From positions 34,090-98,089 of the forward strand of contig NZ_FOWW01000002.1 in assembly GCF_900115565.1 (NCBI RefSeq): a stretch of 64,000 nucleotides of DNA, read 5' to 3'. The position numbers and the translations under genes were made by a program. Below the pieces are notes generated by a model. The model was given only the letters and a program-made list of their open reading frames with translations, did no database searches and had not been told where the DNA came from. Position 1 is the stretch's first letter, and each line of letters opens with the position of its first letter. Origin of the DNA: Amycolatopsis arida (lineage in GTDB: Bacteria; Actinomycetota; Actinomycetes; Mycobacteriales; Pseudonocardiaceae). Shown one piece after another: positions 50,527 through 60,267 of the stretch.

Positions 50527-51042
50527 GTGCAGATCGACGGGGACGCCTACCAACGTGCTCTCGGCGAAGAGCTGCGCGAGCTTCGCAAGCGGCGCGGCTG
50601 GACCCGGAAGGAACTGAACGAGCGCCTGCAGAGCGACATCTCGCTGCAGACGTTGGCCACGTACGAGCTGGGCACCCGGCAGTGCTCGGTGGTCCGGCTC
50701 GCCGAGCTGTGCCTCGCGATGGGGGAAACCCCGCAGGACCTGCTCGCCAGGGTGCACCGCCGGGTGTTCGCCGAGGAGCCCGGCCGGCTGCGGCTGGACC
50801 TGGCCGCCGTGGTCGCCGACCGCCAGCCCGAGCTGCTCCCGCTGCGCCGCTGGGCGCAGGACCGGCTGCGGCAGGCCGGCGTGCTGTCCCTGGCCGTCCA
50901 GCTCGACCTCGCCGCGATCGACTGGCTCGCCGAGCTGTGCGGGGTGGCCACCAGCGAACTGCTCCCCCGCCTGCGCCGGCTCTCCGGCCACGCCGACGAC
51001 GACGGCGACCCACCCGCCCGGACGGGCACCGCGGACACCTGA
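50527..51042 (+). CDS. XRE-family helix-turn-helix regulator
   Basis: A 171-residue DNA-binding protein. The HTH occupies about 8-72 (LGEELRELRKRRGWTRKELNERLQSDISLQTLATYELGTRQCSVVRLAELCLAMGETPQDLL). The C-terminal half is Leu/Arg-rich helix and ends in a disordered tail. Resembles the conserved actinobacterial XRE regulators that lie near cell-wall genes. GTG start with CAGGGGA upstream; an in-frame GTG at about 50450 is possible but lacks a ribosome site. Confidence 0.85.
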   Translation: MQIDGDAYQRALGEELRELRKRRGWTRKELNERLQSDISLQTLATYELGTRQCSVVRLAELCLAMGETPQDLLARVHRRVFAEEPGRLRLDLAAVVADRQPELLPLRRWAQDRLRQAGVLSLAVQLDLAAIDWLAELCGVATSELLPRLRRLSGHADDDGDPPARTGTADT

Positions 51043-51073
51043 CCCCAGAACGCGGACACGCCGCCACCCCGCC

Positions 51074-51157
51074 GTGTCCGCGCCCCGCGCCCGCGTGTCC
51101 GCGCGCCACGTCACCGTGTTGGCCGCTCCCGTCGCCGTGCCGGCCGCTCCCGTCCGC
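51074..51157. repeat. 21-bp tandem repeat, locus 3 (4 units)
   Basis: Units at 51074-51094, 51095-51115, 51116-51136, 51137-51157. The third, GTGTTGGCCGCTCCCGTCGCC, is close to the locus-1 consensus. Lies between the convergent XRE and BVMO genes. Confidence 0.8.
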
Positions 51158-51179
51158 GGTGGGCGGCTGCCCTCGCCCG

Positions 51180-52703
51180 TCAGGCGCTCAGCTTCGCGAG
51201 GGTCGGCTCGGAGCGTCGGGACCGGGCAGGAGCGCGCCCGATCAGCTCGAAGTCGGCCGGCTCCAGCCGCCGGGTGCGCTGCCAGTACCGCCAGGTGAAG
51301 CCCGGCCAGATCGTGCGGTTGACACCCATCGCGTCCAGGTACCAGCTCTTGCAGCCGCCCTGGGTCCAGATACCCTTCTCGAGCTTGCGCTGGATGTCGG
51401 CGTTGAACTGGGCCTGCGTGTCGGCCCGCACGTCGATCGCCGCGGCGTCGTTGTCCTCGACGTAGCGGATGGCCTCGGCGACGTAGCGGACCTGCGACTC
51501 GATCATGAACACCACGGAGTTGTGGCCGAGCCCGGTGTTCGGACCGAGCAGGAAGAACAGGTTCGGGTAGCCGGACACGGTGATCCCCAGGTGGGTCCGC
51601 ATCCCGTGCGTCGCCCACTCCTTGCTGAGGTCGCGCCCGTCCTGGCCGAGGATGTCCAGCCCGTCGAAGGCGTCGGTGACGTGGAAGCCGGTGCCGAAGA
51701 TGATCGCGTCCACCTCGTGCTCGACGCCGGCGGCGTCCACCACGGCGTGCTCCCGCACCTCGGCGACGCCGTCGGTGACCAGCTCGACGTTGTCGCGGTT
51801 CAGGGCGGGGTAGTAGTCGTTGGAGATCAGCACCCGCTTGCAGCCCATCGTGTAGTCGGGGGTGATCTTGCGGCGCACCTCCGGGTCCCGGACCTGCTTG
51901 GCGATGTGCCGCTTGGCGACCAGCTGGGCGAGCTTCATCATGCCGGGGTGGCCGTTGAAGCCGATCGCCCGGACCTCGAGCAGCCAGTACAGGAGGTGCC
52001 GGTACAGCCGCTGGACCCCGGGCACGCGGTGGAACAGCGTCCGGGCCCACCCGGGCATGGCGTGGTCGGGCTTGGGCATGATCCACGGCGGGGTGCGCTG
52101 GAACACGGTCAGCCGGTCGACGTCCTTCGCGATCTGCGGGACGAACTGGATGGCGCTGGCCCCGGTGCCGATCACCGCGACACGCTTGCCGCGCAGGTCG
52201 AAGTCGTGGTCCCACTCGGCCGAGTGGAACGCCCTGCCCTGGAAGCGCTCGATGCCGGGCAGCCGCGGGGTCTGCGGGACGTGCAGGGCACCGACACCGG
52301 AGACGAGGAACTGGCCGACGAACTCGTCGCCGGACCGGGTGCTCACGTGCCACCGACCCTCGTCGGCGTCCCAGCGCGCACCGGTCATCTCCTGGCCGAA
52401 CCGGACGAACCGGTACAGGTCGTACTTCTCCGCCACCCGGCGCAGGTAGTCCCAGATCTCCCGTTGTGGGGAGAAGGACCTGGTCCAGTCGGGGTTCTGC
52501 TCGAAGGAGAACGAGTACATGTGCGACTGGATGTCGCAGGCGCAACCGGGGTAGGTGTTGTCCCGCCAGGTGCCGCCCACGTCGTGCGCCTTCTCCAGGA
52601 TGACGAAGTCGTCGCGGCCCTCCTTGCGCAGCTTGATCGCCATGCCGAGGCCGGAGAAGCCCGTCCCGACGATGACGACACCGACTTCGGTGCGCTTGCC
52701 CAT
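51180..52703 (-). CDS. Baeyer-Villiger-type flavin monooxygenase
   Basis: A 507-residue class B flavoprotein monooxygenase (FAD, NADPH, O2). FAD motif IVGTGFSGLGMAIKL near residue 10, BVMO fingerprint FQGRAFHSAEWD near 160 (FxGxxxHxxxW), second Rossmann VIGTGASAIQF near 180, GTGFHVTDAF near 350. Substrates in the family are ketones, cyclic terpenoids or steroids. GGAGG precedes the ATG. Divergent from the TetR gene, 80 bp apart, so probably its target. Confidence 0.92.
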   Translation of the reverse strand: MGKRTEVGVVIVGTGFSGLGMAIKLRKEGRDDFVILEKAHDVGGTWRDNTYPGCACDIQSHMYSFSFEQNPDWTRSFSPQREIWDYLRRVAEKYDLYRFVRFGQEMTGARWDADEGRWHVSTRSGDEFVGQFLVSGVGALHVPQTPRLPGIERFQGRAFHSAEWDHDFDLRGKRVAVIGTGASAIQFVPQIAKDVDRLTVFQRTPPWIMPKPDHAMPGWARTLFHRVPGVQRLYRHLLYWLLEVRAIGFNGHPGMMKLAQLVAKRHIAKQVRDPEVRRKITPDYTMGCKRVLISNDYYPALNRDNVELVTDGVAEVREHAVVDAAGVEHEVDAIIFGTGFHVTDAFDGLDILGQDGRDLSKEWATHGMRTHLGITVSGYPNLFFLLGPNTGLGHNSVVFMIESQVRYVAEAIRYVEDNDAAAIDVRADTQAQFNADIQRKLEKGIWTQGGCKSWYLDAMGVNRTIWPGFTWRYWQRTRRLEPADFELIGRAPARSRRSEPTLAKLSA

Positions 52704-52730
52704 ACCCGTCCTCCAAGGTCTGGATTCCTG

Positions 52731-52776
52731 TTACTCGAAGTCCATCTTACTGCGAGTAGGTTACTTCCGGTAGACT
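52731..52776. promoter_or_regulatory. BVMO-tetR divergent promoter/operator
   Basis: TACTCG (52732-52737) and CGAGTA (52753-52758) form an inverted repeat; within it TACT-GCG-AGTA (52748-52758) is a tighter palindrome. The tetR -10 is TAGACT (52771-52776), 7 nt before its GTG, with TTACTG 18 nt upstream overlapping the palindrome. A TetR dimer here would block both promoters. Confidence 0.6.
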
Positions 52777-52783
52777 CAGTTTC

Positions 52784-53413
52784 GTGACGGTGACATCGAG
52801 GGACTCCCGCGGCACCCCCGAGCCCCGCCGCCGGCGGATGCCGAGGGCCGAGCGGGAGCGGCAGATGATCGACGTCGCCGTGGCGGTCTTCGCGGAGCGG
52901 GGCTACGCGGCGGCGTCGATGGACGAGATCGCCGAGCGGGTCGGGGTCTCCAAGCCGATGCTCTACGAGTACTTCAACTCCAAGGAAGGGCTGCTGCTCG
53001 CCTGCATCCGGCAGGCACGCGCGGAGCTACGCACCGTGACCGAACACGCGGTGGTGGGCGCCGGTTCCGCCGAGGAGGCGATGCGCAGGGGGCTGCACGC
53101 CTACTTCGCGTTCATGCGGGAGCACCGCGAGGCGTGGTCACTACTGCGTACCGAGATGTCGCTGGCCGGCACCCCGGCGGCCGACGAGATCGAGGAGACC
53201 CGGCGCCAGCAAACCGACCTGATCGCGGCGCTGATGAGCGGATACTTCGAGGCCGACGCGCCGCTGCAGGTGGAGGCGGCGGCGGAGTTCGTGGTGGGCG
53301 CCTGCGAGCGGCTGGCCCTCTGGTGCGAGCGGCACGACGTCGCGCCGGACGTGGTCACCGACCACGTCATGCGGATCCTGTGGGACGGGCTCCGGGACCG
53401 CGCTCGCGGGTGA
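52784..53413 (+). CDS. TetR family transcriptional regulator
   Basis: A 209-residue repressor: N-terminal HTH (about 22-68, RERQMIDVAVAVFAERGYAAASMDEIAERVGVSKPMLYEYFNSKEGLLLACI) and a helical ligand-binding domain. The GTG is 7 nt after its -10, so the mRNA is leaderless. Likely represses itself and the adjacent monooxygenase; ligand unknown. Confidence 0.92.
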   Translation: MTVTSRDSRGTPEPRRRRMPRAERERQMIDVAVAVFAERGYAAASMDEIAERVGVSKPMLYEYFNSKEGLLLACIRQARAELRTVTEHAVVGAGSAEEAMRRGLHAYFAFMREHREAWSLLRTEMSLAGTPAADEIEETRRQQTDLIAALMSGYFEADAPLQVEAAAEFVVGACERLALWCERHDVAPDVVTDHVMRILWDGLRDRARG

Positions 53414-53609
53414 GCTACTCTCCGTATGCCCTACGCAGCGTAATCTTTGACACATTGTCGTATTGCTGCCGCGATCATTCCGATACAGAATTCAACGACG
53501 AACCCAGACGGGTGCCACCCGATCGGGGCCGTCCGTAACGAGCGTCATGGCACGGCGGTGGCTCGGTCTACCACTGTGGAACATGCCGAGAGCGGGAGGG
53601 GTGAGACCG

Positions 53610-54044
53610 ATGGTGCAGCCGATCGTGGCGACGTACCGGCAGGACGACGAGGACTGGTCGATCACCGTGGCGGGTCTGGGCAAGGAGCTCACCGCGCGGG
53701 CGCCGGGCATCATCGCCGCGCGGGACCGGGCCGACCAGCTCGTGGAGAAGCTGGCCCCGGAGGGCACCGCCACCACCGTGGTGCACCTGCTCAACGGGAG
53801 CGCGCTGGAGTTCACCGCCGCCTACATGAGCGCGCGACTGGCCAGGACGACCGCCGAGCCCGCCCCGGCGCCGGCCGCCGCACCGACGGCGCCGAATCCG
53901 ACGGTGGTGGTGCGCGAGACGAAGTCCACCAAGCCCACCGTGCCGACCAAGGAGCTCAGCAGGACTCCCGAGGAGGCCGGCAAGGCTCCGGCCCAGGCCA
54001 CGCCCACGACGCGGATGCCCGGTACCGCCGCGGCGGCGCGCTGA
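53610..54044 (+). CDS. HicB-like small protein with Pro/Thr tail
   Basis: A 144-residue protein. The first 75 residues (VATYRQDDEDWSITVAGLGKELTARAPGIIAARDRADQLVEKL) resemble the HicB/DUF1902 fold used by type II antitoxins, followed by an Ala/Pro/Thr-rich disordered tail. No HicA toxin gene adjoins it, so a toxin-antitoxin role is unsupported. ATG 53610 is set by GGGAGGG about 10 nt upstream; GTG 53601 is too close to it. Confidence 0.6.
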   Translation: MVQPIVATYRQDDEDWSITVAGLGKELTARAPGIIAARDRADQLVEKLAPEGTATTVVHLLNGSALEFTAAYMSARLARTTAEPAPAPAAAPTAPNPTVVVRETKSTKPTVPTKELSRTPEEAGKAPAQATPTTRMPGTAAAAR

Positions 54045-54152
54045 GCCGCGGATCAGCGCGCGCCGAGACCGGCCGCTCTCCCGCCCCGGCCACTCCACTC
54101 GCGGATTCCCCTTCTCCGGGAGCGGTCGGCGGATCCGTTCGGGGCGAGCGGC

Positions 54153-54374
54153 TCAGCGAAGCAGCTTGCGCAGCAGGAGCAGCCCGACCAGCACGCCCGC
54201 GCCGAGCAGCGAATACTTGATCTTCGGTTCGGCGAGCTTCGCCTGCACGCTCACCTTCGCGTCGTCGGCGAGCCGCTTCGGGTTGGCCTTCACCGTCAGC
54301 TCGTCCAGCGTGGACGCCAGTGCGTCCCTCGCCCGCTCGATCTCACGCTCGATGGTCTCCGGATCGCGGGCCAC
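54153..54374 (-). CDS. DUF3618 membrane-anchored small protein
   Basis: A 73-residue protein: N-terminal helix RDPETIEREIERARDALASTLDELTVKANPKRLADDAK (DUF3618) and a C-terminal membrane helix YSLLGAGVLVGLLLLRKLL. Common in actinobacteria, function unknown. GTG start with GAGGAGG 4 nt upstream. Confidence 0.85.
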   Translation of the reverse strand: MARDPETIEREIERARDALASTLDELTVKANPKRLADDAKVSVQAKLAEPKIKYSLLGAGVLVGLLLLRKLLR

Positions 54375-54513
54375 GTGTCCTCCTCGCCACAACCGGCCTT
54401 CACCAAGGCCGCACGGTTACCGCTCCTAGGACGCCCACCGTAGAGGACCCGCCGGCGGCCGCCGCACTCACCCGACACGGCGACCCACGCCGGCGGCTAA
54501 GCTCTGGCAGGGC

Positions 54514-54587
54514 GGGCCCGTAGCCCAATCGGCAGAGGCACATGGTTTAGGTCCATGCCAGTGTGAGTTCGAGTCTCACCGGGCCCA
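54514..54587 (+). tRNA. tRNA with TAG anticodon (Leu codon), class I fold
   Basis: Acceptor GGGCCCG/CGGGCCC, anticodon stem CATGG/CCATG, loop TTTAGGT with anticodon TAG (54548-54550, reads CUA), T-arm GTGAG-TTCGAGT-CTCAC. The variable region is only 5 nt (CCAGT), whereas bacterial tRNA-Leu has a long variable arm, so amino-acid identity is doubtful. No CCA encoded. Confidence 0.75.
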
Positions 54588-54666
54588 CGCAGCGCAGCGC
54601 ACCTCACCTGTCCGCGGTTTCCTCCCCGGCGGCTCGGCCGGGAAGGAGGACTTCGCCAGCGGGCGG

Positions 54667-55272
54667 CTACTCGGTCCTGACGACATCCCCGGTCTTCGCG
54701 TCGAGGTAGGTCTCCCGACGCTCGTCGTCCTGCGCGGTGAACTCGAGCTGCCACACCACCGTGCCGTCGTGGAGTTGATCGATCTCCAGCTCGGTCAGCC
54801 GTCCACTGTCCTGCTGCCCACCCAGCTCAGCCGCGCGGGCGGCGTCGATCTGAGCCGCGTCGAGCTTCTGGATGTCGTCGTCGGGGTCGGCGCTCTCGTG
54901 CTTGCGCAGCACCTCGGCGCCGTCCTCGGACACGTCCACTTCGTACTCCCGGCCGTCGGAGGCCACCTTCACCTCCCAGACCCGCTGGTTGCCGCTCCTC
55001 GTCTCGTGCTCGATGTCGAAGACCCTGCCGTTGGGCACCGCGGCCGCCGCTGTCCGGGCGGCGGCCGCCATCTCGGCCGCCCCGCCGGCCTGCTCCCCGG
55101 CCGTGGTGGTCGTGGGCGACGGGGGCGAGGTCACCCCCGCCGTCGGAGTCGGGACGCCGTCGGCGTCGCCCTGTTGGTCGTTGTCGGGGCCTCCACAGGC
55201 GGCGAGCGCCGCCGCCGTGGCGAGCGCCCCCGCGCTGGTGACCAGGGCGGTGAACAGAGAGTGTCGAACCAT
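54667..55272 (-). CDS. PepSY-domain lipoprotein
   Basis: A 201-residue exported protein. Signal peptide with lipobox LAAC (cysteine near 26), Thr/Pro linker (about 30-60), then two PepSY repeats: VFDIEHETRSGNQRVWEVKVASDGREYEVDVSEDGAEVL and ELEIDQLHDGTVVWQLEFTAQDDERRETYLDAKTGDVV. PepSY domains are usually inhibitory or sensory at the cell surface. Lies 79 bp past the tRNA, opposite strand. Confidence 0.88.
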   Translation of the reverse strand: MVRHSLFTALVTSAGALATAAALAACGGPDNDQQGDADGVPTPTAGVTSPPSPTTTTAGEQAGGAAEMAAAARTAAAAVPNGRVFDIEHETRSGNQRVWEVKVASDGREYEVDVSEDGAEVLRKHESADPDDDIQKLDAAQIDAARAAELGGQQDSGRLTELEIDQLHDGTVVWQLEFTAQDDERRETYLDAKTGDVVRTE

Positions 55273-55585
55273 GAGCGGGTCCTACCCCACTCGCCTGGCC
55301 CCCATTCGCGTCAGCACCCTTCTCGCCCGCCAGGCTCACCGAGCGAGTGAGAAGGTCATCAGTGGTGACAGTCAGTGACGCATCTTCCGGTGTGCCACGG
55401 TGGCCGCGTCGCGCGGGTGGGCGAGTGCCACGGCAGCCTCGGTGTCCCGCGGTCCTCCCGCGTAAACAGGAGCGCCGGGATCGGTAACGATCGCGGACGT
55501 CGTATCGGTATCCACCCTGGGTGAACGCCTGGTCACGATCGGGCTTCCCCGCTACCACTTCCCGAGACGCGACAGAGGTGTGACG
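55273..55585. other. Intergenic region, no gene seen
   Basis: 313 bp between the divergent PepSY and zinc-finger genes. Contains GATCGGTAACGATCGCGG and TATCGGTATCC near 55478-55513, possibly promoter or operator sequence, but no convincing -35/-10 pair was assigned. Confidence 0.4.
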
Positions 55586-55696
55586 ATGCACTACGACATG
55601 GTGGAGTGCCCCCGGTGCCACGGGTCCGGGCTGGCGCCCAACCGGAAGGATCCGTGTGGTAACTGCGGCGGGCTCGGGCAGGTCCCCGGCACGTGA
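55586..55696 (+). CDS. 36-aa DnaJ-type zinc-finger mini-protein
   Basis: Reads MHYDMVECPRCHGSGL...DPCGNCGGLGQVPGT: two CxxCxGxG motifs (residues 8-15 and 24-31), enough for one complete DnaJ-like zinc site. GAGGTG lies 6 nt before the ATG. It overlaps the next gene by 41 nt in another frame. Confidence 0.55.
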   Translation: MHYDMVECPRCHGSGLAPNRKDPCGNCGGLGQVPGT

Positions 55697-55970
55697 CTGC
55701 GAGCTGTGCCATGGCAGCGGAACGATGACCTGGCAGCAGCCCTGCCCGCCGCACGGCCTGCGCACGCTCGAGCTGCCCTGCCCGAACGGGTGCGGCGGGC
55801 ACTGGACCCATCCCGCCGCCGAGCGCGACCGCGTGGTCGACCCGCCGGACGACCGGCCCACCCGCGTCGCCGGCAACGCCGACGCGGCCAACCGTCTCGG
55901 CGCCGACTTCATCGCCGGGGCGCTGCGCTACTGGGGCATCGACCACCCCGCGTGGCGCGACCGGAGCTGA
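55656..55970 (+). CDS. Zinc-finger protein, 104 aa, overlapping start
   Basis: Contains CELCHGSGTMTWQQPCPPHG (residues 15-34) and CPNGCGGHWTHP, i.e. further DnaJ-like cysteine pairs, then an acidic C-terminus. The GTG at 55656 lies inside the preceding mini-gene behind GGAAGGA. An alternative is that both are one gene joined by a programmed or accidental frameshift near 55690, because the two cysteine sets would complete a four-knuckle protein. Confidence 0.5.
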   Translation: MVTAAGSGRSPARDCELCHGSGTMTWQQPCPPHGLRTLELPCPNGCGGHWTHPAAERDRVVDPPDDRPTRVAGNADAANRLGADFIAGALRYWGIDHPAWRDRS

Positions 55971-55982
55971 GGCCCCTCCCGG

Positions 55983-57568
<1,586 letters not shown>

Positions 57569-57575
57569 GGGGCAT

Positions 57576-57609
57576 CGGGCCCGCCGCCGCCCCGGGGCGG
57601 GCGGGCCCG
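57576..57609. terminator. Hairpin after the aminopeptidase gene
   Basis: CGGGCCCGCC (57576-57585) and GGCGGGCCCG (57600-57609) with a 14-nt GC-rich loop, 7 bp past the stop. No T-run. Confidence 0.55.
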
Positions 57610-57727
57610 GCACCGGCCGGAGGCGGCGGAGTCCGACGACCTCACCCCGATCCCCGCCTCCGGCCACCCGGCTTGACCCCCCGCCCGCGAGTCGTACGGT
57701 GAAGGCTGATCGCGGGAGGTCGAACGG

Positions 57728-57910
57728 ATGCCGACACGCAACCCGCTGCGGTGGCTGGTGCACTGGGCGGACTGGTTCGAGATGCGTGGCGTCTACGTGC
57801 CGGGCGAGGACAACCGCACGGTCGACCCGTGGCGCGACTTCGGCTGGCTCATCGTGGCGTGGCTGGCCGGGCTCGGGGTGTTCATCCTGTTCTTCGCGCT
57901 CGCCGTGTGA
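57728..57910 (+). CDS. 60-aa single-helix membrane protein
   Basis: N-terminal amphipathic part (MPTRNPLRWLVHWADWFEMRGVYVPGEDNRTVDPWRDFG) and one membrane helix WLIVAWLAGLGVFILFFALAV. GGGAGG is placed 8 nt before the ATG. No family recognised; likely real because of its ribosome site and coding bias. Confidence 0.65.
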   Translation: MPTRNPLRWLVHWADWFEMRGVYVPGEDNRTVDPWRDFGWLIVAWLAGLGVFILFFALAV

Positions 57911-58131
57911 CCGCTCGTCGCGGGCGCTTCTCCCTGTACGGTAACCAATTCGAGTGATTGGCATCACCGCCAGTGCTCCGACTATCACGGGTCGGACACG
58001 GCGGGACACCAGCTCCGCCTCAACCCGCGGATCTTCCTCGCCCACGCGCGCGGACCCGGCCAGAGTGGAACCCGTCGGGCGACTACCGCCACCGAACGGA
58101 CCAAATGGCTTACAGCAAACGGAGTAGCGCA

Positions 58132-58656
58132 GTGGCACCTCGACGCCGTAGCGTCACCTTGGTGGGGTGCGCACTGCTGGCCGTCACCGCGTGCGGCGCT
58201 CCCACCAGCATGGACGCACCGACGAGCGCCGTGGGCGGGGTGCGGATGGAGCGGACCGTCCCCGGCACGCTGGAGTTCGGCCGGGACCACCGTTTCGACT
58301 CGGGGGTGACGGTGGTGGTGTCCACGCCGAAGATGTTCCGCCCCAGCGACACCGCCTATCCGCAATCGGAACGGGCGGTCGCGTTCGAGGTCTCGATCTA
58401 CAACGACGGGCCGCAGCCGTACCGGTTGTCGGACCTCGTGGTGCGGGCCGCGGTGAACGACGTGCCGGCCAAGCAGGTGGTCGACGCGACGCAGGGGTTC
58501 AACGGGATCGTCGACGCCGACCGTGACGTACCGCCGCAACGCAACGTGCGGGTGAACCTGGCGTTCGCGGTGCCGCCGGAGCCGGCGCCGCTGAGCGTGA
58601 CGGTGCGGCCGGAGCCGGGCAGCGAGGACACGGCGGTGTACGTCGGCTCGGCGTGA
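58132..58656 (+). CDS. Secreted lipoprotein, DUF4352-like
   Basis: A 174-residue lipoprotein: signal peptide with lipobox VTAC (cysteine near 20), then an Ig-like beta domain (VAFEVSIYNDGPQPYRLSDLVVRAAVND... NVRVNLAFAVPPEPAPLSVTVRP) like DUF4352/telomeric-repeat-like extracellular domains. GTG 58132 is chosen for GGAG 7 nt upstream; ATG 58105 has none. Confidence 0.75.
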   Translation: MAPRRRSVTLVGCALLAVTACGAPTSMDAPTSAVGGVRMERTVPGTLEFGRDHRFDSGVTVVVSTPKMFRPSDTAYPQSERAVAFEVSIYNDGPQPYRLSDLVVRAAVNDVPAKQVVDATQGFNGIVDADRDVPPQRNVRVNLAFAVPPEPAPLSVTVRPEPGSEDTAVYVGSA

Positions 58657-58699
58657 CCTGTCGGCCCGCCCTGTCGGACCCGCTCGCTAGGGTGACGGC

Positions 58700-59176
58700 A
58701 TGACCGAGCAGAAGCGGCTCTCCCCCGGCGACCCCGCACCCGACTTCACCCTGCCGGACAGCACCGGCAACGAGGTCTCGCTGTCGGACTTCCGTGGCCG
58801 GTCGGTGGTGGTGTACTTCTACCCGGCGGCCGGGACGCCGGGGTGCACCAAGCAGGCGTGCGACTTCCGGGACAACCTCGGCGAGCTGGCCGGCGCGGAC
58901 TACGAGGTGCTGGGGATCTCGCCGGACAAGCCGGAGAAGCTGGCGAAGTTCGCCGAGGCCGAGGGGCTGAGCTTCCCGCTGCTGTCCGACCCCGACAAGA
59001 AGGTGCTCACCGAGTGGGGCGCCTACGGGGAGAAGAAGAACTACGGCCGCGTGGTCCAGGGTGTGATCCGGTCGACGTTCGTGGTCGACCCGGAGGGCAC
59101 GATCGTCAAGGCGCTGTACAACGTGCGCGCCACCGGCCACGTCGCGAAACTGTTGAAGGACCTCTCGATCGCCTGA
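58700..59176 (+). CDS. bcp: Thiol peroxidase (Bcp/PrxQ)
   Basis: A 158-residue atypical peroxiredoxin that reduces peroxides with thioredoxin. Peroxidatic cysteine in YFYPAAGTPGCTKQACDFRD (Cys near 50, resolving Cys near 55), then ISPDKPEKLAKFAEAEGLSFPLLSDPDKKV and GVIRSTFVVDPEG. Confidence 0.95.
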   Translation: MTEQKRLSPGDPAPDFTLPDSTGNEVSLSDFRGRSVVVYFYPAAGTPGCTKQACDFRDNLGELAGADYEVLGISPDKPEKLAKFAEAEGLSFPLLSDPDKKVLTEWGAYGEKKNYGRVVQGVIRSTFVVDPEGTIVKALYNVRATGHVAKLLKDLSIA

Positions 59177-59661
59177 CCCAGCGAACCTCCGTCGCCCGGC
59201 TCGACTCGCCACGCGGCCTTCACCCGGCTGCCGGCTTGCCCCGGACCGCGGCGTGCGGGCACGATCCGCCGCACGCGAGATCAGGGGAGGCCGCCATCAC
59301 CGGGACCGAGGGCCGCGCTCGAGCTGGGGTCGACCATCGCCACCTCCGCCGCGGTCCTGGCCGCAACGACGCCGCGCGACGTTCGTCCGGACGGCCACTC
59401 TGGCCGAGCTGGCCGCCGACGAGCTGAAGGGCCCGCTGCGGCGAGCCGACCTGGACACGCCGGTCCACCGGCTCGGGCTGCAGGTGGCCACGCAGCTCGC
59501 CACCGGGATCGGGCAACGGTTCGCCGCGCTGCCGGACAACGAGGGGGAAGCGGCGCTGCTGGCCGTGGGCGACCGCCCGTTGTCCGGGAAGAGCCTTGCC
59601 GTGACGCTCGGTTCCCGTCAGGAGTACGTCGGGCTGGAGGACGTCGGACCGGAGGCGAGGA
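59177..59661 (+). other. Gap with a possible gene fragment
   Basis: 485 bp. A plus-strand frame from about 59398 to the end reads protein-like with strong third-position GC (LAELAADELKGPLRRADLDTPVHRLGLQVATQLATGIGQRF...LAVTLGSRQEYVGLEDVG) but has no clear start, runs into the rdgB gene on the other strand and matches no family I know. Perhaps a truncated gene; otherwise nothing seen. Confidence 0.3.
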
Positions 59662-60267
59662 TCAGATCGTCAGCTCTTCCAGACAGGGCAGAAGGGCGCG
59701 GAGGGCGCGGCCGCGGTGGGAGGCGGCGTCCTTCTCCTCCGGGGTGAGCTCGGCCGAGGTCCGCGTCTCGCCCTCGGGGACGAAGATCGGGTCGTAGCCG
59801 AAGCCGTGGGTGCCGCGCGGCTCGCGGGTGAGGGTGCCACGCCACTCGCCGCGCACCACCGTCTCCGCACCGCTCGGGGTGACCAGCGCCGCGGCGCACA
59901 CGAAGGCGGCGCCGCGGCGCTCGTCGGGCACGTCGGCGAGCTGGCCGAGCACCAGCTCCAGGTTCGCGCGGTCGTCGCCGTGGCGGCCGGCCCACCGGGC
60001 GGACAGCACCCCGGGCATCCCGTTCAGCGCGTCCACCGCCAGCCCCGAGTCGTCGGCCACGGCGGGCAGGCCGGTGGCCTTCGCCGCGTCGCGGGCCTTG
60101 GCCAGCGCGTTCTCCTCGAAGGTCGCGCCCGTCTCGGGGGCCTCGGGGAACTCCGGTACGTCGGCAAGGCCCACCACGGCCACCCCGGAGACCCCGGCCC
60201 GCTCCAGGATCCGCCGCAGCTCGGCGAGCTTCTTGGCGTTGCGGGTCGCGAGGAGAAGCCGCGTCAC
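59662..60267 (-). CDS. rdgB: XTP/dITP pyrophosphatase
   Basis: HAM1 family, 201 residues. It hydrolyses ITP, dITP and XTP to monophosphates, keeping deaminated purines out of nucleic acid. Motifs: [18 protein letters not shown] at the start, [14 protein letters not shown] (about 50), [24 protein letters not shown] (about 72-95), [14 protein letters not shown] and [13 protein letters not shown] start overlaps the rph stop by 4 nt. Confidence 0.96.
   Translation of the reverse strand: MTRLLLATRNAKKLAELRRILERAGVSGVAVVGLADVPEFPEAPETGATFEENALAKARDAAKATGLPAVADDSGLAVDALNGMPGVLSARWAGRHGDDRANLELVLGQLADVPDERRGAAFVCAAALVTPSGAETVVRGEWRGTLTREPRGTHGFGYDPIFVPEGETRTSAELTPEEKDAASHRGRALRALLPCLEELTI

Noticed and set aside
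46576..51042. 1488-codon plus-strand open frame
   Set aside because: Out-of-frame shadow of the PLA2-fusion and LCP genes; only its last 171 codons (XRE regulator) are real.
53610..54374. Toxin-antitoxin locus
   Set aside because: The HicB-like protein has no HicA or other toxin gene beside it; the neighbour is a DUF3618 membrane protein.
54514..54587. Amber suppressor tRNA
   Set aside because: The anticodon is TAG in the DNA (5'-UAG-3'), which reads CUA; a suppressor of UAG would need CTA.
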